DNA of 64,000 bases from Flavobacteriales bacterium (GCA_023957375.1 JAMLHB010000001.1:558001-622000); one strand, 5' to 3'; positions 8,668 to 16,860 are shown, counted from the stretch's first letter. Made by a program: numbers and translations. Notes: generated from the letters alone by a model not told the origin.

Positions 8668-11444
8668 GGCCGCAGGAGCTTTGCGAGGTACACTTGGCCT
8701 GGGTCTTCCTTGGCGCGCAATAGGTAAATGCCCGGTGCTTGATGGCCAAGGTTGATCACCATGGAATTGCCACCGGTGTCCCACCTGCCCACCACCTGCC
8801 CGGCTGTGTTGAAGGCCTCCAGGTGCCAGTTGCCCTGCTGCGGGAAGGTGATGCTCCACTGACCGATGATCGGAAGCGGCGTAACCTGCAATGTGGCCAT
8901 GTGAAGGGGTGGGTCGGCGATCCCCACATGGTAATTGGTGTTGAAGCTGGTGATGAACCCGTCGTGGGGTTGGGAAAGCGCTTCCGCAGACATTTCCCCG
9001 TGGTGCCCCACTTCGTAGTCAAGGCCGTGTTCGAACCAGTAGAACATCAGGAATCCTATTTCATCCCCGCCGAAATTGTAATCCTGATAGAAATCGTTGT
9101 CGTCGTTGTCGTCGAAATCCTGGAGCGGGAACTGGTGCCATGAATTCGACGCGGTGGACCCGGCCAAGAACAGCTCATCGGCAGATGCCGCCACGGCCCA
9201 GCCCCGTTCGCTTTGGGTTCCGCCGTATGCCGTGTTCACGCGAAGCGTGGGATTGGACGCATCATTGGCGATGGAGAGCAGCACGGCATCCCTGGTGATG
9301 ATGTTCTGGTTCAACGGCTGGTGGTACCAGTCCGGGGAGGAGTTGCCTTCGCCGAAAACATGCCTGCTGCGTGTTTCCCCGGTGATGTACACATAACCAT
9401 CATCGTGGCACACATCGAGCAGCATGTCGTAATACTCGCCGCCGATCAAGGTGCCGTAGTCCAAGTGGAAATTGTCCGGGTTGAGGGCCAAGATGAAGCC
9501 GTCACACCTTTGGTACAGGTAATCCGTTCCGCCGTTCACAACGGTGTGGTGCACGCCCGGCCCGGGATTATTTGGTGGTGGGCATTCCGTGTCGCTGAGG
9601 TCCATGGCCCGGGTGCCGCCTACCACCCACAGGTCCTTGCCCGTATAATCCAGTCCGTATGCGATGGTGGTGCCGCCGTAGCCGTCGCTTCTCCATGCCG
9701 TGGCGTATTCCAACTGCAGCGTGGGTACATCGAATGAAGCCAGGAAAGCATCGATGCCCGTTCCGTCATAAGCATATTGGTAATAACCCGTTCCGCCTGG
9801 CGGGGGCGTGTTCGGGAAGCCGACCCCGCTGGTTGACCCCGTAAGCCAAAGTTGCATGCTGCCCCGGCTGCGTGTGAAGCAAAGGTTGGTGACCTGGCCC
9901 GTAAACCGGCTACCCGTGTTCACATATCCACCGAAAGGAGTGCTCCAGTGTACTTGGAACTGTTCGTTGAACAGCATGACAAACCCATTGGCCGGACCCT
10001 CTTGCAGCCATGCGCCAGCCGGGGTTACTGCGTCAAAGAGAGGCTCGTCCGGTGCGTACGTATCCCGGAATATCCTTCCGCCCACCGCCAATTCCCCGTT
10101 CGGGCCAATGGCGATGGCCAACCCATCTTCTGCCCATATATCGCTGTTCAAGGGCCCGTGCGTTGTAGCCCAGTCACGAATTCCGTTCTCCTTTCGAAAA
10201 GCGCCTACCCACATCCGGTGGTAACCACTTACGTACTGCTGATGGGCTGCATTGCTGAAAATAGTTTGAGGGCGACGGAATGATTGAAAATCGCTGCAGT
10301 TGGTCGTTCCGGTGCAAAACACGTAATCGCCGGCGCCGGCAGGCGAGATGCCTTGTGGCGGCACGGCCAATTTCCGGGCGTCGGTTTTGCCTTGCGCTTC
10401 CACAAACCCGGTGCCCCCTCCGTAATATGTTCCCCAGACCAAGTGTTTGGTGGCCTTGTTGAACTTCATTGCCACGGCAGAGATCCAGCCCAAGGATTGC
10501 CCCAGGAAGGGGTCAAAGGAGGACATGCCGGTGTTCTCCGGGAACTCAGGCGACCACGTGCTCCCGCACGCATAGGGATTGCCTTGCGCGTCCACTTGCA
10601 CGTCGGTCAGTTCATCTCCACCAAGGCCGCCAATGAAAGTGCTCCACTGCATGTTCCTGGGGTCGGCTGATCCTCCACCGCCCATGGCGCCGTATCCGAT
10701 CTGGAGCACCAAGGGCCGTTCATGATCATATGCTCCGAAGAGCAACCGCGCGTATACCGTCCCGTCCTGATGTTCCCAATAGGGTGTCCACGGCACCACA
10801 TCGATGCCGCCCCCGTTTGTCACCTGGTAGGCCATGGCCTGCTTCAGTTCCACCCATTTCCCGCCGAGGTAGGCCTTGAGGGAACCCTGCCAGTCAATGC
10901 CTATGCTGTCCTGCCCGTTGAACTCCAGCCGAATGTCTTCGGGATTGCCTCCAGGCTTCACTACGAAGGCCATGCGCGGGCCACCTGCACTGCCGTACAT
11001 GTGAAAATCAATCTCCTCATACAGGTTCTCATAAACCCCACGGCGGTAGGCGGCCACTTGCTCTACGGCGCTGTTGCCGTAATAATAGTTGGCCACACCG
11101 GGCGTCGGCACCAGCATGGTGGGCGTGATGGCGCGTGCCTTTGCCATGGTCATGTCCACGCGATATGCCGTGTCCGGCGCCGCGCTGTCGGTATGAAGCA
11201 CGTGGTACGTGAAGGAGATTTTTGAGGAGTCCCGTAAATAAATGCCTAAGGGAATACCCTCGAAATAGGAGGCCACGTCGTCCCGCACATGGCCATCGGT
11301 GCCAATCACTTGGCCCATGTTGCTCCTGAGAATGGCACTGCCTTGGTGCTCACCACCCAAGACATCAGGCGGCACATACTGCCCCCACGTTGGGCTGAAC
11401 ATCATTCCCAAGCTGGCCAACGCCAGTAAACGGTGCCATGTCAA
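8664..11444 (-). CDS. T9SS-exported SBBP/propeller-repeat surface protein, TTG start after a repeat tract
   Basis: The 926-aa product has an N-terminal domain found in SBBP-repeat proteins (around YENLYEEIDFHMYGS and MAFVVKPGGNPEDIRLEFNG). It continues with beta-propeller repeats carrying the D-x-x-G-N-x-Y-x-x-G signature (DAQGNPYACGST), and ends in a T9SS sorting domain (TFPQQGNWHLEAFNTAGQ, ending LAKLLRP). The signal peptide is TWHRLLALASLGMMF, cleaved near TWG. No in-frame ATG precedes it. The frame is closed by TAA at 11502-11504, and the only candidate is TTG at 11444. A (TTTC)8(TTCC)4 tract begins six bases upstream, and an ATG beyond the tract is in another frame. First gene of a three-gene operon. 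Confidence 0.78.
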   Translation of the reverse strand: MTWHRLLALASLGMMFSPTWGQYVPPDVLGGEHQGSAILRSNMGQVIGTDGHVRDDVASYFEGIPLGIYLRDSSKISFTYHVLHTDSAAPDTAYRVDMTMAKARAITPTMLVPTPGVANYYYGNSAVEQVAAYRRGVYENLYEEIDFHMYGSAGGPRMAFVVKPGGNPEDIRLEFNGQDSIGIDWQGSLKAYLGGKWVELKQAMAYQVTNGGGIDVVPWTPYWEHQDGTVYARLLFGAYDHERPLVLQIGYGAMGGGGSADPRNMQWSTFIGGLGGDELTDVQVDAQGNPYACGSTWSPEFPENTGMSSFDPFLGQSLGWISAVAMKFNKATKHLVWGTYYGGGTGFVEAQGKTDARKLAVPPQGISPAGAGDYVFCTGTTNCSDFQSFRRPQTIFSNAAHQQYVSGYHRMWVGAFRKENGIRDWATTHGPLNSDIWAEDGLAIAIGPNGELAVGGRIFRDTYAPDEPLFDAVTPAGAWLQEGPANGFVMLFNEQFQVHWSTPFGGYVNTGSRFTGQVTNLCFTRSRGSMQLWLTGSTSGVGFPNTPPPGGTGYYQYAYDGTGIDAFLASFDVPTLQLEYATAWRSDGYGGTTIAYGLDYTGKDLWVVGGTRAMDLSDTECPPPNNPGPGVHHTVVNGGTDYLYQRCDGFILALNPDNFHLDYGTLIGGEYYDMLLDVCHDDGYVYITGETRSRHVFGEGNSSPDWYHQPLNQNIITRDAVLLSIANDASNPTLRVNTAYGGTQSERGWAVAASADELFLAGSTASNSWHQFPLQDFDDNDDNDFYQDYNFGGDEIGFLMFYWFEHGLDYEVGHHGEMSAEALSQPHDGFITSFNTNYHVGIADPPLHMATLQVTPLPIIGQWSITFPQQGNWHLEAFNTAGQVVGRWDTGGNSMVINLGHQAPGIYLLRAKEDPGQVYLAKLLRP
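8744..8858. repeat. Duplicated T9SS sorting-domain DNA, copy 2
   Basis: Partner of 7299-7413, within the sorting domain of the 926-aa protein. A constant offset of 1445 bases aligns both copies without gaps. Confidence 0.9.
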
Positions 11445-11450
11445 TGTGGA

Positions 11451-11501
<51 letters not shown>

Positions 11502-11658
11502 TTATCTATGTACCTATAGGCTTCCATGATCATGGGTTTTTTGGTGTTCGGGGTTGATCGTACAATCGGTGAAGCAATTGTTGGACGAAGTTGGAAGCAA
11601 AATTGTCATAAAGCCAAGCGAATTTCCGACTACATTAGTCACTGGGCCGACCATAGCC

Positions 11659-12003
11659 ATGATGAAGGATAAAACATTGCAGGAACGGATCACGGACATG
11701 GTTCGACATGTCCGCGTACAACGTGGCTACAGCCAGGAGTACATGGCCGTTCAGCTGGGCATGAGCGGGCAGCGGCCGTATAGTCGCATTGAAACGGGTG
11801 CAACCAAGTTGACCATCGATCGCTTGGACGCGATCCTGAAGGTGCTTGACATCAGCATTTGGAAGCTACTGGCCATGGGCGGCACGGCGGGCGACGAGGC
11901 CATGCATGAATTGCATGGGGTGTTGCGCGAGCGCATCCACCACCTTGAATCCGAGGTGGATTACTTGCGCGCAAAGCTGGACCGGACCCGGCCACTTGGG
12001 TGA
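11659..12003 (+). CDS. XRE-family helix-turn-helix regulator with C-terminal coiled coil
   Basis: The protein is 114 aa from ATG 11659 (ATG 11662 is equally possible). Residues 10-75 form a HTH_XRE/Cro-type DNA-binding domain: RVQRGYSQEYMAVQLGMSGQ, then YSRIETGATKLTIDRLDAI, with the usual recognition-helix spacing. The C-terminus (LRERIHHLESEVDYLRAKLD) has heptad Leu/Ile spacing and probably forms a dimerising coiled coil. The open frame reaches back to 11554 but lacks an ATG there. It is divergent from the T9SS cargo operon with its repeat tract, so it might regulate that operon, but nothing in the sequence proves this. Confidence 0.85.
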   Translation: MMKDKTLQERITDMVRHVRVQRGYSQEYMAVQLGMSGQRPYSRIETGATKLTIDRLDAILKVLDISIWKLLAMGGTAGDEAMHELHGVLRERIHHLESEVDYLRAKLDRTRPLG

Positions 12004-12013
12004 GGGCCCCCGG

Positions 12014-12052
12014 TGATGGGTATGGGCAGCAAACTTCTGCCGTGGCCCATCA
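12014..12052. terminator. Hairpin between convergent genes
   Basis: TGATGGG (12014-12020) pairs with CCCATCA (12046-12052), and GGCAG (12025-12029) pairs with CTGCC (12037-12041). A wider pair, 11998-12006 with 12090-12098, encloses it. There is no U-run. It is placed to end both the XRE gene and ribH. Confidence 0.5.
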
Positions 12053-12092
12053 TCTGGCAAAGATTGAATCCTGCAGCAGGATAACGTACCCC

Positions 12093-12578
12093 TCACCCCG
12101 GCTTCTTCCGAAGCGCCGCCATCTTCAGTACGGCCACGGCGGCTTCCACGCCCTTGTTGCCGTGCTTGCCCCCGCTGCGGGCACGGGCCTGCTCCATGGT
12201 GTCGTCGGTGAGCACGCAGAAGATCACGGGCACGCCGGTCTTCAGGCCCACCTCCATGATGCCGTGCGCCGTGGCCTGGCACACAAAGTCGAAATGGGGC
12301 GTTTCACCGCGCACCACGCTTCCGATGCAGATCACGCCATCCAGGGAGCGGTGCTCCAGCAGCAGTTGAGCACCCAGTGCCAGTTCATAACTGCCGGGCA
12401 CCTGCACTTCGTGGATGTCCTTGAAGGCCACACCGTGCTTGAGCAGCGTTTCCACCGCCCCATCGCGCAGCGCACCGGTGATCTCCGCGTTCCACTCGCT
12501 CACCACCAGGCCCAAACGCAGGCCGGTGCCCTTGGGGACACCGGCCGCATTGTACTTGGAAAGATCCGCTGTGGCCAT
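12093..12578 (-). CDS. ribH: 6,7-dimethyl-8-ribityllumazine synthase
   Basis: This 161-aa enzyme condenses 5-amino-6-ribitylaminouracil with 3,4-dihydroxy-2-butanone 4-phosphate, the penultimate step of riboflavin synthesis, and normally assembles as a 60-mer or pentamer. Family landmarks are the substrate-binding SEWNAEIT, VPGSYELALGAQ, IGSVVRGETPHFDFVC with the catalytic His, and FCVLTDDTMEQARARSGGKHGNKG at the C-terminus. Length is normal. It follows the TPR gene with only eight bases between them and is probably cotranscribed with it from the box at 13297-13304. No FMN riboswitch-like leader is visible, and no other rib genes lie in the window. Confidence 0.96.
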   Translation of the reverse strand: MATADLSKYNAAGVPKGTGLRLGLVVSEWNAEITGALRDGAVETLLKHGVAFKDIHEVQVPGSYELALGAQLLLEHRSLDGVICIGSVVRGETPHFDFVCQATAHGIMEVGLKTGVPVIFCVLTDDTMEQARARSGGKHGNKGVEAAVAVLKMAALRKKPG

Positions 12579-12586
12579 CGCGCAGG

Positions 12587-13267
12587 CTAGCCGGCCATGG
12601 CCTTGGCCCGTGCGGCGTACTTCTTTGCCGTGTTGGCGTCAGGCGAGCCCGGGTAGTCCGTCGTGATGCGGCTGAAGCACTTGGCGGCGTTCTTCCAATC
12701 GTTCTGCTGCTGGTACACGATGCCGGCCTTCATCAGGAACATCGGCGTGGTATAGTCGCTCTTCACCAGGTCGGCGGCTTTCATGAATTGCGTGGCGGCC
12801 TCGGCGGGCTTGCCCAGCTCCACCAGCACATCGCCCTGGTTGCCCACGGCCATCACGCGCAGCACGTCATCGCCCAGGTCGGCCTCCTTGTAATACTGCA
12901 GGGCGGTTTCGTACTCGCCCTTCTGGTGGTAGATCACGGCCATGTAGAACTTGGCCAAGTTGCCCGTGCTGGTGCTGCCGTACTGGTCGGCCACGCTGGC
13001 AAAGCCCAGGAAGTTGCCATCGCCGTTCAGGGCCAGGTCCAGTGAATCGATCTCGAAGTAGTACTGGGCCTTCCAGATCATTTCTTGGGCCTCCTTGGCA
13101 CGCGGCTCGCTGATGAACTTGCGGTAGCCGAACAGCCCCCCGACGATCACCAGAACGGCCACCACGGCAATGGTGACCGGAGTTTTGTTCCGCTCAAAGA
13201 ACAACTCGCTCTTGGTATAGAGCTCGCCAATGTCAAGGTCCTTTCCTTCAGTTGCTTTGGTCGACAT
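12587..13267 (-). CDS. Membrane-anchored tetratricopeptide-repeat protein
   Basis: The 226-aa product has a short cytosolic N-terminus, one transmembrane helix at about residues 30-50 (TPVTIAVVAVLVIVGGLFGY) and then TPR-like helix pairs (AKFYMAVIYHQKGEYETALQ, AVGNQGDVLVELGKPAEAAT, PMFLMKAGIVYQQQNDWKNA). This layout resembles YfgM-type proteins that work with envelope chaperones at the Sec translocon, but the exact family is not certain. In Bacteroidota a gene like this often stands directly before ribH, as here. The promoter box at 13297-13304 lies 29 bases upstream of its ATG. Confidence 0.85.
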   Translation of the reverse strand: MSTKATEGKDLDIGELYTKSELFFERNKTPVTIAVVAVLVIVGGLFGYRKFISEPRAKEAQEMIWKAQYYFEIDSLDLALNGDGNFLGFASVADQYGSTSTGNLAKFYMAVIYHQKGEYETALQYYKEADLGDDVLRVMAVGNQGDVLVELGKPAEAATQFMKAADLVKSDYTTPMFLMKAGIVYQQQNDWKNAAKCFSRITTDYPGSPDANTAKKYAARAKAMAG

Positions 13268-13296
13268 CCTGTTGATGGCCGATTTTTAATGGAGCG

Positions 13297-13304
13297 CAAA
13301 TGTA
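13297..13304 (-). promoter_or_regulatory. -7 box TACATTTG for the TPR-ribH pair
   Basis: The reverse strand reads TACATTTG, a full match to TAnnTTTG, 29 bases upstream of the TPR gene ATG (13267). Confidence 0.55.
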
Positions 13305-13400
13305 GACGTTCGGCCGGAACGCGCCACGTTCGGCGCCAAATCCCCCATAAAAGGCCCGTTAAGGGACGGGACCGGAAGGGGAGGACCGCCCTGGGCCAGC

Positions 13401-13610
13401 GGGCAATGTGATTAAGTTAGGGGGCATTTATCAACGGATCATGGTCTGCAGGCTTCCAGCCTGCGATGTTGACGTTACACAGGCTGGAAGCCTGTGCTAC
13501 AACGGTGCTCTTCCACAGGCTGGAAGCCTGTGCTACAACAGTGCTCTTCCACAGGCTGGAAGCCTGTGCTACAATAGTGCTCTTCCTCCCTTAACTTGAT
13601 GACATTGGGC
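13401..13610. repeat. Palindromic element bounded by imperfect inverted repeats
   Basis: Arms 13401-13425 and 13585-13610 are complementary at about 19 of 26 positions (core GATTAAGTTA against TAACTTGAT). Between them lie a half palindrome near 13446 and the three 36-base tandem units. The gap 13268-13871 contains no credible gene. Besides this element it holds the promoters at 13297 and 13855; nothing is recognised in 13611-13854. Confidence 0.6.
13479..13586. repeat. Three tandem 36-base palindromic units
   Basis: Units begin at 13479, 13515 and 13551. Each contains CACAGGCT-GGA-AGCCTGTG, a perfect eight-base stem with a three-base loop, followed by a conserved linker (CTACAA then GTGCTCTTC). 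The units differ at only one or two positions. Confidence 0.92.
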
Positions 13611-13854
13611 CAGCGAGGCATGGAGCCGTACTGGACCGATCGGGCCGTGCGGTGGGTGATGGGGGCGATCGGCTTTCCGTGATTCCGCCGGGCATACCTG
13701 GGTCACGGGCCGTGCAGGGCTGAACGCCGCCGCACAACGGGGCAGTGCGGCCGCGAAGGCCTTTTGCAGCATTCAAATTCCTGGAATTCCCGGAGGCTGG
13801 GGCCAAGGTGGCGCCGGGTTCATGGCCTGCGGCGCGAAGGGCAGGGCCGGGAAG

Positions 13855-13862
13855 TATCTTTG
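13855..13862 (+). promoter_or_regulatory. -7 box TATCTTTG for recF
   Basis: Full match to TAnnTTTG, nine bases before the recF ATG at 13872. The transcript would have almost no leader. Confidence 0.55.
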
Positions 13863-13871
13863 GCCGTCCCC

Positions 13872-15002
13872 ATGAACGTCCGGCTCTCCCGCCTTTCCCT
13901 CAGCCAATTCCGCAACCACCGCGAGGCCCGGTTGGAGCTGGGCGGCGAGGTGAACTGCTTAGTGGGGCCCAACGGCACGGGCAAAACCAATTTGCTGGAT
14001 GCCATCCACTACCTCTCGTTGTGCAAAAGCTACTTCGAGGCCCAGGACCTGCACAACATTTTGCACGGGGAAGAGTGGTTCATGCTAAAGGGCACCATGG
14101 AAACCCCGGACGGCCCCGATGAGCTTTCCTGCGCCGTGCGCACGGGCCAGCGCAAGGTGTTCAAGCGCAACCACAAGGAGTACGAGCGCTTAGCCGACCA
14201 CGTGGGCCGCTACCCTGCGGTGATGATCACTCCGTATGATGGGCAATTGGTGCTGGAGGGCAGCGAGGTGAGGCGCCGTTTCTTAGACGGCCTCATCGCC
14301 CAGTTCGACCGGGCATACTTGGATCATTTGCTCCGCTATAATCGGGCCTTGGCCCAGCGCAACCTGCTGCTGAAACAGCAACAGGGCCCCATCACCCGTT
14401 CCACGGTGGAACCTTGGGACGAGCAGCTGATCATGCACGGGGAGGCCGTGCATGCCGTGCGCAGGCAATTCATTGGTGCCTTGGCCCCCTTAATGGAGCG
14501 CCATTACCAAGGCATCAGCAGCGGGCCGGAGGAGGTGGCCCTGGAGCATCGCAGTGGGCTGCTGGAGGCCGGTATGCGCCAGATCTTGGACCTGCATTGG
14601 GAGCGCGACCTGATGGCCCAGCACACCACCGGCGGCGTTCACAAGGACGACCTGCTGTTTACCATCAACGGCAGGCCCCTGCGCAAGTTCGGCAGCCAAG
14701 GCCAGCAAAAAACCTTCCTCATCGCCCTGAAGCTGGCCCAGTTCGACCTTACTGCGGAACGGTCCGGACGCAAGCCCATGCTGCTGCTGGACGACATCTT
14801 CGACAAGATCGACCCCCAGCGCATGCGCCACCTGCTGCAATTGATGCGCGACGGCCGCTTCGGCCAGGTGATCATCACCGATACCGATGCCGACCGCCTG
14901 CACAAAGCGTTGGACGGGCTCGGATTGGACACCCGGTTCTTCCTGCTGGACCACGGGGGCATTACCGCCAATACCCCGGCTCAGACCGTGCAGAACGCAT
15001 GA
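13872..15002 (+). CDS. recF: DNA replication/repair protein RecF
   Basis: This 376-aa SMC-like ATPase loads RecA at gaps through RecFOR. Walker A is VGPNGTGKTN (about residues 32-41). The ABC-type signature region lies around FGSQGQQKTFLIALKLAQ, and Walker B is PMLLLDDIFDKID. Length is normal for RecF. The frame is open back to 13764, but ATG 13872 gives the family N-terminus MNVRLSRLSLSQFRNHR and lies nine bases after a TAnnTTTG box. The stop overlaps the start of the next gene (ATGA, 14999-15002), so the two are translationally linked. dnaA, dnaN and gyrB are not adjacent. Confidence 0.96.
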   Translation: MNVRLSRLSLSQFRNHREARLELGGEVNCLVGPNGTGKTNLLDAIHYLSLCKSYFEAQDLHNILHGEEWFMLKGTMETPDGPDELSCAVRTGQRKVFKRNHKEYERLADHVGRYPAVMITPYDGQLVLEGSEVRRRFLDGLIAQFDRAYLDHLLRYNRALAQRNLLLKQQQGPITRSTVEPWDEQLIMHGEAVHAVRRQFIGALAPLMERHYQGISSGPEEVALEHRSGLLEAGMRQILDLHWERDLMAQHTTGGVHKDDLLFTINGRPLRKFGSQGQQKTFLIALKLAQFDLTAERSGRKPMLLLDDIFDKIDPQRMRHLLQLMRDGRFGQVIITDTDADRLHKALDGLGLDTRFFLLDHGGITANTPAQTVQNA

Positions 15003-15289
15003 GACGCAGCAACGAAATGACCCTGAAAGAGGCCGTGGACCGCTTGGTCGACGCCTACGGCCTGCGCGAAAAACTGGACCAACAGGCCGTGGCCAGCCTG
15101 TGGGACGACCTGGTGGGCGGCATGGTGGCCCGCCACACCGTGGCCGTGAAGTTGCGCAAGGGCACCCTGTTCGTGAAGGTGGACAGTGCACCGTTGCGCC
15201 AAGAGCTCACGTTCATGCGCGAAGCCTTGGCCGAGAAGGTGAACCAGCGCTTGGGCCGCACCGTGGTGGAGAAGGTGCAGTTGGATTGA
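14999..15289 (+). CDS. DUF721/DciA-like protein
   Basis: This 96-aa protein has the DUF721 domain: a helix with LYDA-like sequence (LVDAYGLREKLDQQAVASLWDD), the turn GGMVARHT, and two beta strands (GTLFVKVDSAPLRQELTF). Homologues called DciA bind and help load the replicative helicase DnaB in bacteria without DnaC (established for other phyla). Placement right after recF with an ATGA overlap fits a replication or repair role. In the frame used, M1 is at 14999, with ATG 15017 (MTLKEAV) as an alternative start. Confidence 0.85.
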   Translation: MRRSNEMTLKEAVDRLVDAYGLREKLDQQAVASLWDDLVGGMVARHTVAVKLRKGTLFVKVDSAPLRQELTFMREALAEKVNQRLGRTVVEKVQLD

Positions 15290-15367
15290 CGGCAGCAGAG
15301 GCGCGGCCGAAAGCCGCCTTGCACCTGGCATCCCGCTGTTCGAACAGGTGGTGCCAAGGGTGTGGTT

Positions 15368-15381
15368 CGTAGGGTGTAGGG
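15368..15381. repeat. Left arm of the repeat pair around the IS
   Basis: CGTAGGGTGTAGGG is the exact reverse complement of 16861-16874. Further TAGGGTGTGG copies follow. The IS sits between the arms. Confidence 0.7.
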
Positions 15382-15447
15382 CGTGGTTCGTAGGGTGTGG
15401 TTCGCAGGTAGGTTGACTCGTGACTCGTCCTGAAAAAAGTTGACGGG

Positions 15448-16398
15448 TTAATGGATTTTGTCCTGTGTTGGGTTTACAAGTTCCGAATTGTCCTGTGAGG
15501 GGTTGACGACGCTATAATAGTTCTTCCATCGCCTCTTGGGTTTATGGTCCAGCAGGTGCGCGTTGTCGGGCACGAGCATGTCGCAGCTCATGTGGGGGCG
15601 CTCCCCGTTGTATATGGCCACGGCCTGGTCCACCACGGCCTTGGCCTGGGTGATGTTGGTGATGCGGTGATGGGCCAGCAGTTCGTTCTTCAGGATACCG
15701 TTCAACCGCTCTGCAACGGCATTGTCGCGCGGGTCCGAGGTCTCGGTCATGCTGATGCGCATGCCCGCCGACCGCAGCGCCTTGACGTACCGGGCATAGC
15801 AGTACTGGCTGCCCCGATCACTGTGGTGGATGATCCCTTCGAGGCTCCTTGTGCAATTGCCCTGGGCCATGCGCAGCGCGGCCACGGCATGGTCCCCGTC
15901 CATGCTGGTGGCCACGCGATGGCCCACGATTTTGTGGGAGCAGGCATCGGTGATCAGGAAGATGAAGTAGAAGCCCTCTTCCACGGCCCAGTAGGTGATG
16001 TCGCTCACCCACACCTGGTCCGGGCGCTCGAGCACAAGGCCCTTTACCAGGTCGGGGTACACCCGCAGGCCATGCCCGCTGTAGGTGGTGCGCACACGCC
16101 GTCGACGGGGTCGGATCAACAGGTGCTCCGCCCGTAGCAGGTCGAAGAATCCGTCCCGCCCGAAGGGCTCGGGGAGCTGACCGATCTCCGCCTTGAGCGC
16201 CGCATACAGCTTCCTGCCGCCAAGCTTGGGCATGCGGGAACGCAAGGCACGCACCCGCTGCACCACCTCCTCCTGGCCTTGATGCACGCGCTCGGCGTGC
16301 CGGGCGTACTTATGGTGCGCCTGCCTGCTCACACCAAGTGACCGACACAATGCCTCCTGGCCCAGCTTCGGATGCAGCGTCTTCATTTCATGGATCAC
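15448..16398 (-). CDS. IS3-family transposase OrfB (DDE integrase domain)
   Basis: The 316-aa frame contains the HTH_21-like N-terminus (KLGQEALCRSLGVSRQ) and the rve catalytic core. The first Asp is in QVWVSDITYWAV, the second in IHHSDRGSQY and the Glu in NAVAERLNGILKNE, so the DDE triad is complete. It overlaps orfA by four bases and opens at a GTG. It is normally made as an OrfAB fusion by -1 frameshift at 16410-16416 rather than from its own start. The C-terminus carries a repeated motif (NPSQDN, then NPTQDK) because the coding DNA runs into two extra copies of the terminal repeat motif. Confidence 0.93.
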   Translation of the reverse strand: MIHEMKTLHPKLGQEALCRSLGVSRQAHHKYARHAERVHQGQEEVVQRVRALRSRMPKLGGRKLYAALKAEIGQLPEPFGRDGFFDLLRAEHLLIRPRRRRVRTTYSGHGLRVYPDLVKGLVLERPDQVWVSDITYWAVEEGFYFIFLITDACSHKIVGHRVATSMDGDHAVAALRMAQGNCTRSLEGIIHHSDRGSQYCYARYVKALRSAGMRISMTETSDPRDNAVAERLNGILKNELLAHHRITNITQAKAVVDQAVAIYNGERPHMSCDMLVPDNAHLLDHKPKRRWKNYYSVVNPSQDNSELVNPTQDKIH

Positions 16399-16796
16399 TT
16401 GGTGACGGACTTTTTTCTGATCGCAACCTTCAGCTCGCGCTCGGCGATATCGATCATCATCGAATAGGCCTCGGCGCGCAGTTCCGCCGCCTCCAGTTTC
16501 TTCTTCATGGCAGCCAAGTCGTGCCGAAGCTGTTCCAGCTCCGGCATTTCACCCTTAACAGCCGTATTTGCATTGGCTTTTCGTCGTCCCATTTGCGAGA
16601 GCAGTTCCTTGTGTTCGGTCAAGATACCGTGCCCGTACTTCTCCAGCCACCGATCCAGTGTGGGCGCACCGCCGATCCCGTACTCCTTGAGCGCCTCGCT
16701 CTTGCGAAGCTCTCCGCTCAAAACCCGGTAGACCGCCTGCTTCTGTAGCTCAACCGGGTACTGCTTGTTAACTCTGAACTCCTTTGAAAGTCCCAT
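16395..16796 (-). CDS. IS3-family transposase OrfA (HTH protein)
   Basis: The 133-aa product has an N-terminal helix-turn-helix (PVELQKQAVYRVLSGELRKS, then ALKEYGIGGAPTLDRWLEKYG) for binding the IS ends. It is followed by a leucine-zipper-like coiled coil (MPELEQLRHDLAAMKKKLEA), as usual for OrfA. Its last codons contain the slippery AAAAAAG. Without slippage the protein stops at TGA 16397-16395; with -1 slippage it continues into OrfB. Confidence 0.92.
   Translation of the reverse strand: MGLSKEFRVNKQYPVELQKQAVYRVLSGELRKSEALKEYGIGGAPTLDRWLEKYGHGILTEHKELLSQMGRRKANANTAVKGEMPELEQLRHDLAAMKKKLEAAELRAEAYSMMIDIAERELKVAIRKKSVTK
16410..16416 (-). promoter_or_regulatory. A6G programmed -1 frameshift site
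   Basis: On the coding strand the heptamer is A AAA AAG in the orfA frame, six codons before the orfA stop. A -1 slip joins orfA to orfB through VRHQVIHEMK, giving the usual IS3 OrfAB transposase. Confidence 0.85.
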
Positions 16797-16860
16797 CTTG
16801 AAGGGTTGTTTGGTGTCAACCTATTTCAGGACAAGACAGGTCGTGGGCTTTTACCACATA

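Larger units (their letters stand above)
15425..16834. mobile_element. IS3-family insertion sequence, about 1.41 kb, apparently intact
   Basis: Terminal inverted repeats are T(C/T)GTCCTGAAA-type: 15425-15444 against the complement of 16815-16834, 17 of 20 matching. GAC is present on both outer sides (15422-15424 and 16835-16837), consistent with a 3-bp target duplication. The element carries orfA and orfB on the minus strand with an A6G frameshift site. Both reading frames are undamaged, so it may still be active. The inner end near 15458 and 15488 has two further TTGTCCTG motifs overlapping the 3' end of orfB. Confidence 0.88.

Noticed and set aside
11554..11658. Longer N-terminus for the XRE regulator
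   Set aside because: It needs a TTG start and adds a stretch unlike the family; ATG 11659 gives a compact HTH protein.
12500..13400. FMN riboswitch upstream of the ribH unit
   Set aside because: Only about 30 bases separate the promoter box from the first ATG, leaving no room for the aptamer.
13479..13586. Possible CRISPR array
   Set aside because: Units are contiguous 36-base tandem palindromes without unique spacers, and no cas genes are present.
13408..13599. Open frame with repeated QAGSLCYN peptides
   Set aside because: Only a translation of the 36-base palindromic repeats; the repeat structure explains it fully.
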